The notes under the pieces are model-generated. The model saw nothing but the letters and a program-made list of their open reading frames with translations. It did not search any database and was not told the origin of the DNA. A DNA stretch of 47,257 nt, from positions 1-47,257 of the forward strand of contig JBBDYN010000009.1 in NCBI GenBank assembly GCA_040901465.1, written 5' to 3'. Positions 26,034-32,266 of the stretch are shown here, piece after piece (within the stretch, counting starts at the first letter, position 1; each line of letters opens with the position of its first letter). The position numbers and the translations under genes were made by a program. The DNA is from JAUSIF01 sp040901465 (GTDB taxonomy: Bacteria > Pseudomonadota > Alphaproteobacteria > Rhizobiales > Xanthobacteraceae).

Positions 26034-27863
26034 ATGTTCGAGGCGAAATTCCAGTCCTTCGAGGAAAGGGCCAACCCGACGAAGGGGGCCGAACGCGTCG
26101 CGGGCCTCCGTGCCGAGCTCGCCAGGCGGAAGCTCGACGGCTTTTACGTCACCACCGCCGACCCGCATCAGAACGAATACGTGCCACCTTCCGAGGAGCG
26201 GCTCGCGTGGCTCACGGGCTTCACGGGGTCCTTGGGCGCGGCTGTGGTGCTGAAGGACAAGGCCGCGCTCTTCGTCGACGGCCGCTACACGTTGCAGGCG
26301 AAGGAGCAGGTCGACGGCAAGGTGTTCGCAATCGAGCACTTGGTCGAGCGCCCGCCGCACGAATGGATCACCGAAAATCTCCCGAAGGGCGCGACCCTCG
26401 GCTACGACCCGTGGCGCACGACGCTCGACGGCGTCGAGCGGCTGGAAAAAGCCGTCGAGCGTGCCGGCGGAAAACTCGTCGCCGTCGACGACAACCCGGT
26501 GGACACGATCTGGAGCGGCCGCCCCGCGCCGCCGTCCGCGCCCGTCAAGCTGCACGACCTGAAATATGCCGGCGAGCCGGCGGAACAAAAGCTCGCGCGT
26601 ATCCGCGAGGAACTCGCCAAGGCGAAGTTCGACGCCGCTGTGCTGTCGGACCCGGCTTCCATCGCCTGGACCTTTAACATTCGCGGCGGCGATATTTCGC
26701 ACGTGCCGGTTTCGCTTTCCTGGTCCATCGTGCCGCGCGACGGCCAGCCGCTGCTGTTCGTCGACGGGCGCAAACTCTCGAACGAAGTGCGCGATGCGCT
26801 CGCCCGCCTCGCCGATCTGCGCGAGCCGGGAGAACTCGAAATCGCGCTCACGAAATTCGCCAAGGGAAAAACGATCCGCCTCGATCAGGCGACAGCGCCG
26901 CGCCGTCTCGCCGACCTGATCGAGACGGCCGGCGGCAAAATCTCAAAGGGCGCCGATCCCGTCCTGCGCATGAAGGCGGTGAAGAACGCGGCCGAAATCG
27001 CCGGCGCCCGCGCGGCGCACTTGCGCGACGGCGCGGCACTCGTACGCTTTCTCGCCTGGTTCGACCGCGAAGCGCCGGGCGGCAAGCTCACCGAGATCGA
27101 CGCGGTCGCGGCGCTCGAGACATTCCGCCGCGAGACCGGCAAGCTGAAGGATGTTTCCTTCGCGACGATCGCGGGATCGGGCCCCAACGGCGCGATCGTG
27201 CATTATCGCGTGACGAAGAAGAGCAACCGGAAAATTTCGCCCGGCGAATTGTTCCTGATCGACTCCGGCGCGCAATATGAGGACGGCACCACCGACGTCA
27301 CGCGCACCATTGCCGTCGGCAAGCCGACCGAGGAAATGCGCGAGCGCTTCACGCTCGTGCTCAAGGGCCACGTCGCAATCGCGCGCAGCGTCTTCCCCGA
27401 TGCCAGCACCGGCGCTCAGCTCGATCCGTTCGCGCGCCGCGCGCTCTGGGCCGCCGGACTCGATTTCGATCACGGCACCGGCCATGGCGTCGGCAGCTAT
27501 CTCTCCGTGCACGAGGGACCGGCGCGGCTCTCGAAGCTCGGCACCGCGCCGCTCGCAGCAGGCATGATCGTCTCGAACGAGCCCGGCTATTACAGAGCTG
27601 GCGCCTACGGCATCCGCATCGAGAACCTTGTGCTCATTGTGCAGTCCGCCGCCCCGCCTGACGCCGAAAAGAAACTTCTCGCCTTCGACACGCTCACGCT
27701 CGCGCCCATCGACCGCCACCTTACGGAGCCGCGCCTGCTCACAGCCGACGAGCTCGAATGGCTCGACCGCTATCACGAGCGCGTGCGCGCGACGCTCGAC
27801 GCCTACCTCGATGCCGAAACGCGCCAGTGGCTGGACGCAGCCGCCACGCCCATAAAAGAATAA
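26034..27863 (+). CDS. Aminopeptidase P family protein (M24B)
   Basis: A 609-residue Xaa-Pro aminopeptidase-type enzyme with the long form's two N-terminal creatinase-like domains (residues 1-300) and a C-terminal pita-bread catalytic domain. The dimetal ligands are visible in order: Asp in LIDSGAQYEDGT, Asp in TTDVTRTI, His in HGTGHGVGSYLSVHEGP, Glu in SNEPGYYR and Glu in IRIENL. It removes N-terminal residues that precede proline, in the cytosol. The length matches the eukaryote-like/alphaproteobacterial 600-residue class, not E. coli PepP (about 440). The ATG at 26034 is preceded by repeat sequence and no strong ribosome-binding site. Confidence 0.93.
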   Translation: MFEAKFQSFEERANPTKGAERVAGLRAELARRKLDGFYVTTADPHQNEYVPPSEERLAWLTGFTGSLGAAVVLKDKAALFVDGRYTLQAKEQVDGKVFAIEHLVERPPHEWITENLPKGATLGYDPWRTTLDGVERLEKAVERAGGKLVAVDDNPVDTIWSGRPAPPSAPVKLHDLKYAGEPAEQKLARIREELAKAKFDAAVLSDPASIAWTFNIRGGDISHVPVSLSWSIVPRDGQPLLFVDGRKLSNEVRDALARLADLREPGELEIALTKFAKGKTIRLDQATAPRRLADLIETAGGKISKGADPVLRMKAVKNAAEIAGARAAHLRDGAALVRFLAWFDREAPGGKLTEIDAVAALETFRRETGKLKDVSFATIAGSGPNGAIVHYRVTKKSNRKISPGELFLIDSGAQYEDGTTDVTRTIAVGKPTEEMRERFTLVLKGHVAIARSVFPDASTGAQLDPFARRALWAAGLDFDHGTGHGVGSYLSVHEGPARLSKLGTAPLAAGMIVSNEPGYYRAGAYGIRIENLVLIVQSAAPPDAEKKLLAFDTLTLAPIDRHLTEPRLLTADELEWLDRYHERVRATLDAYLDAETRQWLDAAATPIKE

Positions 27864-27961
27864 CAAGAATAAAATGTAGTATTTGTCTATTGACGAAAAA
27901 TCTCTGTTGAGTGACCTTGTCCGGGACTTACGGGCCCCAAACGGGCCCCGGGAGAGATTCC
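27864..27961 (+). promoter_or_regulatory. AT-rich leader upstream of the ABC/NifU/DsrE cluster
   Basis: An AT-rich stretch (about 27868-27905, containing TTGTCTATTGACGAAAAATC) follows the aminopeptidase stop. Two tandem ACGGGCCCC copies (about 27935-27953) come just before the ribosome-binding site. A promoter for the five-gene cluster is likely here, but no convincing -10/-35 pair can be fixed. Confidence 0.4.
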
Positions 27962-29035
27962 ATGGGTTGCTGCGATGCCGATCATGCCGCTCCGGTACCG
28001 GAGGGGCTCACGAGCGCCAATCTCGCTCCGCCGGACCTGAACCGCCGCACGGTGCTGGGCGGCGTTGCCGCCGTCGCCGGATTGCTGACCGCCACCGGCC
28101 CGGCCGGCGGGCAGCAGAAGGAATTGAAGAAGCTCAAGCTCGCCTTCTGCAGCCAGGTTCTCTGCATCATTCCCTATGAAGTCGCCCGCGCCAAAGGCCA
28201 TTGGCGCAATCACGGGCTCGACGTGGAACTGGTTTATGCGCGCGGCGGTGGTGCCGCCATGCAGGCACTCGTCGGCGGCGCCGTCGACTACGCGGCAACC
28301 GCACTCGACGTGGCGATCCAGGCCTATGCCAAGGGCGCGGAAATCCGCCGCTTCGCCACCACCGGCCGCCTGCCGCTGTTCGCACTCGTCACCGGCCCGA
28401 AGACCGCCGCGACGATCCGCGGCCTCAAGGATCTCGAGGGCAAGACCGTCGGCGTCTCCGGTCTCGGCAATGCCGACCACGCGCTCTTGCTGTTCCTGCT
28501 GAAGCAGGCCGGAGCCGACAGCACGAAGGTCCAGTATGCGACGCTCGGCGTGAACATTCTCGAATCACTGCGTCAGGGCCAGGTCGACGCCGGCCTCGTG
28601 CAGGAGCCCGCCCTCAGTATTCTCACCAAGGACGGCGCGCGCACGCTCGTGAACGCGATGGACCTCAAGGACGCGCAGAAATATCTCGGCGGCCCGTATG
28701 AATTCATGGGCGTTGCCGTGCGCGCGAAGGAGATCGAGGCGCGCAAGCCGGAGATGCTGCAGCTCGCGCAGGGCCTCGACGACGCGCTCAAGGCGCTGCC
28801 GAAGATGAAGCCCGAGGACCTCGTCGGCTCGCTGCCGAAGGAACTGCTCGCCGGCGCCGACGTGGGCCAGCTTCGCGAAGTGCTCGCGCGCTACACGGCC
28901 TCGCTCTATCCGGACAGAGTGACCATCGATCTCGCCGCATCGCGGCGCGTCGCGGCGTCGCTGGTCGTGGCCGGTCTTGTCAAACCCGACGCGGACGTCA
29001 GCGGCCTGCACGACACCTCGATCGTGAAAGGCTGA
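27962..29035 (+). CDS. Tat-exported ABC transporter substrate-binding protein (nitrate/sulfonate/taurine-like)
   Basis: A 357-residue type II periplasmic binding protein. The ATG at 27962 follows GGGAGAGATT. The N-terminus is unusual: MGCCDADHAAPVP (a Cys-Cys pair) precedes a Tat-type signal, NRRTVLGGVAAVAGLL. The mature part reads KKLKLAFCSQVLCIIPYEVARAKGHW, as in SsuA/TauA/NrtA-like proteins, with further Cys in FCSQVLC. It is followed directly by its ATPase and permease, then NifU-like and DsrE-like proteins. The ligand is unknown; a sulfur compound or thiol-ligated metal is suggested by the Cys-rich neighbours only. Confidence 0.9.
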   Translation: MGCCDADHAAPVPEGLTSANLAPPDLNRRTVLGGVAAVAGLLTATGPAGGQQKELKKLKLAFCSQVLCIIPYEVARAKGHWRNHGLDVELVYARGGGAAMQALVGGAVDYAATALDVAIQAYAKGAEIRRFATTGRLPLFALVTGPKTAATIRGLKDLEGKTVGVSGLGNADHALLLFLLKQAGADSTKVQYATLGVNILESLRQGQVDAGLVQEPALSILTKDGARTLVNAMDLKDAQKYLGGPYEFMGVAVRAKEIEARKPEMLQLAQGLDDALKALPKMKPEDLVGSLPKELLAGADVGQLREVLARYTASLYPDRVTIDLAASRRVAASLVVAGLVKPDADVSGLHDTSIVKG

Positions 29036-29039
29036 AACC

Positions 29040-29807
29040 CTGCGCGTATCCGATATTTCGCTCGCCTATGGCGGGGGTGTCCCCGTTCTGGAGGGCGCGA
29101 GCCTTGAGGTCGGCGCCGGCCAGTTCGTGAGCCTTGTCGGCCCATCGGGCTCCGGCAAGTCGAGCCTGCTCCGCGTCATCATCGGCTTGCAGCAGCCGCT
29201 CTCGGGCAAGGTCGATTCCGAATTCGCGCCCGCCGACATCGGCATCCTGTTTCAGGACGACGCGCTGCTGCCGTGGCGCACGGCGCGCGAGAATGTCGCG
29301 CTCGGCCTCGGATTCCGCGGCATGGAGCGCAGGCGTGCGCTCGAAGCCGCCGACCAATGGCTTGAGCGTTTCGGCCTCGCCGGCTTCGGCGACCGCTACC
29401 CGCGCCGCTTGAGCGGCGGCCAGCGCAAGCGCGTCGCGATCGCCCAGGCCATGGCGCTGAAGCCGCGCCTGCTCTTGATGGACGAGCCGTTCGCCTCCCT
29501 CGACGCCATCGTGCGCGCGCGCATCAGCCAGGAAGTCGTGGAACTCGTCGAGCGCGAGAAGATCAGCGTCCTGCTCGTCACCCACGATCTGGAAGAAGCA
29601 ATCGCGCTGTCCGACGTCGTCTATCTTCTCGCGCAGGGCCCGCGCGCGCGCGTCACCGAACGCTATCCGGTGCCGATCCCGCGCCCGCGCGATCTCGTGC
29701 GCGCGCGCACGCATCCGGCGTTCGCGCCGCTTCTGGAAAAGCTCTGGGCCGATCTCACGCGCGAAGTCGACATGAGCGCCAAGGCGGAAAAGGCGGAAGC
29801 GGCATGA
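29040..29807 (+). CDS. ABC transporter ATP-binding protein (SsuB/TauB-like), probable CTG start
   Basis: A 255-residue ABC ATPase: Walker A GPSGSGKSS, Q-loop in ILFQDDALLPWRT, signature LSGGQRKRVAIAQAM, Walker B LLLMDEPFASLD and switch His in VLLVTHDLEEAI. Homology begins upstream of the first GTG (29127), which would delete the first strands of the fold. The in-frame sequence upstream is LRVSDISLAYGGGV, with a stop at 29025 and no ATG, GTG or TTG after it. The only plausible start is CTG at 29040, with GAAAGG 8-9 bases before it. Either a CTG start is used or a base is wrong. The stop overlaps the permease start (ATGA). Confidence 0.85.
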   Translation: MRVSDISLAYGGGVPVLEGASLEVGAGQFVSLVGPSGSGKSSLLRVIIGLQQPLSGKVDSEFAPADIGILFQDDALLPWRTARENVALGLGFRGMERRRALEAADQWLERFGLAGFGDRYPRRLSGGQRKRVAIAQAMALKPRLLLMDEPFASLDAIVRARISQEVVELVEREKISVLLVTHDLEEAIALSDVVYLLAQGPRARVTERYPVPIPRPRDLVRARTHPAFAPLLEKLWADLTREVDMSAKAEKAEAA

Positions 29808-30559
29808 TCCGCGCTCCGAACCGCGCCTGGGTGCGGCAACTCCTTGCCTTTGGAACCCTGCTCGTCGTTTGGCAGGGTGCCGGCTACGCCGGCATGCTCA
29901 ACCCGCTCTACATGCCGACGCCTACGCAAATCTGGGGCGCGCTCGTCGAATTGTTCGCCGAAGGCCGCATCTGGCCGCATATGGAAGCGACTTTCACCGC
30001 CGCGCTCGCGGGCCTCGCGCTCGGCATCGTCGTCGGCATCGTGCTCGGCGTCCTCGCGGCCTTGATCCGGTTCGTGGCCGAGCTCCTGGAGCCGGTGATG
30101 CTGCTCCTGAACGCCGTGCCGCGCGTCATTCTCGCGCCCCTGTTCGTGATCTGGCTCGGCATCGGCATCGCCTCCAAGGTGGCGCTCGCCTTCATCCTGG
30201 TCGCCGTCGTCATTTTCTTCACGGTCTTCACCGGCATCCGCCAGGTGGACCGCAAGCTCGTCGAGCGCATCGTGACGCTGGGCGGCGACCGCTGGGCGCT
30301 CTTGCGCCACGTGTATCTGCCGTCGGTCGCGGCCTGGGTGCTCGGCAATCTCAAGGTCGCCGTCGGCTTCGCCTTTACCGGCGCCGTGGTCGGCGAATTC
30401 GTCGCCGCGAGCCGCGGCCTCGGCTATCTCCTGTCCTTCGCCCAGAGCACCTACAACGCGTCCCTGATGATGGCGATCGTGCTCCTGATCATGGCGGTCG
30501 TGCTCGTAATTTTCGCGCTCGCAGGGCGTCTCGAAAGACGCCTGCTGCGGTGGAACTGA
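29804..30559 (+). CDS. ABC transporter permease (SsuC/TauC-like)
   Basis: A 251-residue inner-membrane permease of the nitrate/sulfonate/taurine class with about six membrane helices. The conserved cytoplasmic EAA loop is LVERIVTLGGDRWALLRHVYLP, followed by the GFAFTGAVVGEFVAASRGLGYLL block. It overlaps the ATPase gene by 4 bp (ATGA), so translation is coupled. It forms the channel for the binding protein encoded at 27962. Confidence 0.93.
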   Translation: MIRAPNRAWVRQLLAFGTLLVVWQGAGYAGMLNPLYMPTPTQIWGALVELFAEGRIWPHMEATFTAALAGLALGIVVGIVLGVLAALIRFVAELLEPVMLLLNAVPRVILAPLFVIWLGIGIASKVALAFILVAVVIFFTVFTGIRQVDRKLVERIVTLGGDRWALLRHVYLPSVAAWVLGNLKVAVGFAFTGAVVGEFVAASRGLGYLLSFAQSTYNASLMMAIVLLIMAVVLVIFALAGRLERRLLRWN

Positions 30560-30592
30560 GTGGCCGATGCGCGCGATCGAAACGACAATTGG

Positions 30593-30697
30593 CGTGCCCC
30601 GGACGCGCTGCAGCGCAGAGCCGGGGCCCACCGGCATGTCGCTCTGGGTCCCGGGTCTGCGGCGCACCGCTGCGCGCTGCGCCGCGCCCGGGACACG
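30593..30697. repeat. Composite palindromic repeat, GTCCCGGG subfamily
   Basis: Outer ends CGTG/CACG, arm 1 GCCCCGG/CCGGGGC, central CCA...TGG (30629-30655) and arm 2 GTCCCGGG/CCCGGGAC around CTGCGGCGC-type GC-rich inner pairing. It has the four-way plan of the other elements with different arm sequences. It lies between the permease gene and the NifU-like gene. Confidence 0.75.
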
Positions 30698-30727
30698 TGG
30701 TCTCGACTTAACGCGACGGGCGAGACA

Positions 30728-31183
30728 ATGACCGCCGCCTGCCGCGAGCCCTGTTGCAGCGTGGCGCCCCGCTTCACCGTCGCCGACCTGTTCGAGCGCG
30801 GCTTCCGCCGCATGCGCGAAGCGCCGCTCGCGATCGAAGGCGGCACGATCGCCGACGCGGACGGCAATGCCGCCCGCTTCAGCATCGAAGTTGACGACGG
30901 CAAACTCGCGGACGCGCGCTTCCGCGCCTCCGCCTGCACGACGCTGATCGCCTATTGCGAGGCGATTTCCGAGCTGCTGCCCGGTTTCGGGGTCGATGTC
31001 GTCGCTCAATTGACGGCGAACGAATTGGTGGCCGCGCTGCCCGGCGTTCCCGCGCTCAAGCAGGACCGCGCCGTGCTCGCCATCGCCGCATTCCGCGCGG
31101 CACTGCGTGCCGCCATTCAACGTGAACACATCGAGATTCCATCGTCGTCATGGCCGGGCTTGTCCCGGCCATCCACGCCTTGA
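30728..31183 (+). CDS. NifU/IscU N-terminal-like Fe-S scaffold-related protein
   Basis: A 151-residue protein that resembles the NifU/IscU scaffold fold: FTVADLFERGFRRMREAPL, then RASACTTLIAYCEAISELLPG, where the first scaffold Cys region would lie, and LVAALPGVPALKQDRAVLAIAAFRAAL at the end. The third scaffold Cys (LHCS context) is replaced by LAIA, so classical Fe-S assembly is doubtful. An N-terminal CREPCC motif (Cys5, 9, 10) is a likely metal-binding site. The ATG at 30728 is chosen because upstream sequence is repeat-derived. The last residues (SSSWPGLSRPSTP) are encoded by the repeat at 31145-31232, which supplies the stop. Confidence 0.7.
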   Translation: MTAACREPCCSVAPRFTVADLFERGFRRMREAPLAIEGGTIADADGNAARFSIEVDDGKLADARFRASACTTLIAYCEAISELLPGFGVDVVAQLTANELVAALPGVPALKQDRAVLAIAAFRAALRAAIQREHIEIPSSSWPGLSRPSTP

Positions 31184-31232
31184 TCGACTGCAAGTGAAGT
31201 CGTGGATACCCGCAACAAGTGCGGGCATGACA
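31145..31232. repeat. Composite palindromic repeat, copy overlapping a gene end
   Basis: TCGTCAT start, arm 1 ATGGCCGGG/CCCGGCCAT, central CCACG/CGTGG and arm 2 ATACCCGC/GCGGGCAT, ending in ATGAC. Its first 39 bases encode the C-terminal residues and stop codon of the NifU-like protein. Confidence 0.88.
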
Positions 31233-31254
31233 ATTCAACAAGGGGAGAAGCAGC

Positions 31255-31593
31255 ATGAAGGTCGCGTATATTTTTGCCACTTCGCGCCACACGGTTTCCT
31301 ACGTGCTCGGCAAGATGATCCTGCCGCAGCTCGAGGAAGGCCGCCACGGCGTCACCGTCGTTGGCATGTTCTTCTTCGAGGACAACAATTACGTGCTCAT
31401 GAAGGGCAATCCGATCGGCGATCGCCTGCATAAGGTCGCGAAGAAGACCGGCATCCTGCTGATGGGCTGCGACCAGTGCTGCTACGAGCGCGAGATAGCC
31501 GACAAGCTGTTCGACGGCGTGCCGATCGGCTGCTTCCCCGATCTCTACAAGGCGCTCTCCGGCAACATGCCGGATCAGGTCATCACGCTCTGA
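31255..31593 (+). CDS. DsrE-like Cys-rich protein
   Basis: A 112-residue protein with the DsrE/TusD-like alpha/beta start MKVAYIFATSRHTVSYVLGK. Cys residues lie in the loop LLMGCDQCCYERE (Cys72, 75, 76), and there is one more in IGCFPD (Cys93). DsrE/TusBCD proteins carry persulfide sulfur on such Cys, usually a single conserved one, so a CxxCC loop is notable and could bind metal or carry sulfur. Its AAGGGGAG ribosome-binding site is strong. It lies at the end of the ABC/NifU-like cluster on the same strand, only a repeat apart from the NifU-like gene. Confidence 0.75.
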   Translation: MKVAYIFATSRHTVSYVLGKMILPQLEEGRHGVTVVGMFFFEDNNYVLMKGNPIGDRLHKVAKKTGILLMGCDQCCYEREIADKLFDGVPIGCFPDLYKALSGNMPDQVITL

Positions 31594-31600
31594 TGCCTTT

Positions 31601-31780
31601 ACCCTCCCCCTTGCGGGGAGGGTCGCGAGCGAAGCGAGCGGGGTGGGGGGGCGGTGTGGCGCGCAATGAAGCGCGCCGTCCGATCGACGTCACGACAACC
31701 CCCACCCCGCCGCGCACTCGAGTCCGAGAATGCTTGACGCGTTTTCCATGCGCGGCGACCCTCCCCGCAAGGGGGAGGGT
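31601..31780. repeat. MITE-like palindrome with perfect 26-bp terminal inverted repeats
   Basis: The left end at 31601-31626 (ACCCTCCCCCTTGCGGGGAG and six more bases) is an exact reverse complement of 31755-31780. Each end is itself a hairpin (CCCTCCCC/GGGGAGGG). A central GGGGTGGGGG/CCCCCACCCC pair lies between them. No target-site duplication is evident. It lies between the DsrE-like gene and the DUF3309 gene. Confidence 0.9.
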
Positions 31781-31872
31781 GTTCTTCTCGCGCTGCGCCC
31801 GGAACACGATTCATGGAACCCAAGCGCATCGCTCGGCGTTAACGCCTCGAACTCACACCCGAGGCTACGACC

Positions 31873-32028
31873 ATGCTCGGCACAATTCTGGTCATTCTTC
31901 TCATTCTGATCCTCATCGGCGCGCTGCCGAGGTGGGGCTACAGCGGCAACTGGGGCTACGGCCCCGGCGGAATCGTCGGCGTGCTGCTGATCATTGTAAT
32001 CGTGCTGGCGCTGACCGGACGACTCTAA
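31873..32028 (+). CDS. DUF3309-family membrane peptide
   Basis: A 51-residue protein (MLGTILVILLILILIGALPR at the start, a WGYSGNWGYGPGG turn, then a second hydrophobic segment ending LALTGRL). Two membrane helices flank a Gly/Trp/Tyr-rich turn, the layout of the DUF3309 family. Function is unknown; such peptides are common and often stress-linked in Rhizobiales and related groups. Too short to be found by length cutoffs but well supported by composition. Located between two palindromic elements. Confidence 0.88.
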   Translation: MLGTILVILLILILIGALPRWGYSGNWGYGPGGIVGVLLIIVIVLALTGRL

Positions 32029-32046
32029 CAGCGCTCCTCAGTCTTT

Positions 32047-32254
32047 TCGTCATCACCGGGCCGCAACGTCCCGCGAGTGCGTAGCGCGAGCGGTTGACGT
32101 TGCGAGACCCGGTGATCCGCGACTTTTTTTACAACACAAGCAAGGCGTGGATGGCCGGGTCTCAGCGCGCCAAGGCCGCGCTTCGCCAAGTTCTTGTAAA
32201 GTGCCAGCGCTGGTTCCTTTGGCAGCGCTGGCGGCGCGCCGGCCCGGCCATGAC
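32047..32254. repeat. Composite palindromic repeat (long arms)
   Basis: TCGTCAT start, arm 1 ATCACCGGG/ACCCGGTGAT with an inner CGCAACGTC/GACGTTGCG hairpin, a weak central stem, and arm 2 ATGGCCGGG/CCCGGCCAT enclosing further hairpins such as CCAGCGCTGG. It ends ATGAC next to the ligA stop region. Confidence 0.85.
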
Positions 32255-32266
32255 AAATACGAGCGA

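Noticed and set aside
27962..31593. Calling the cluster an SAO organometal locus
   Set aside because: Only loose features match (ABC, DsrE-like, Cys-Cys); no in-frame UGA, MerB-like or efflux protein is seen.
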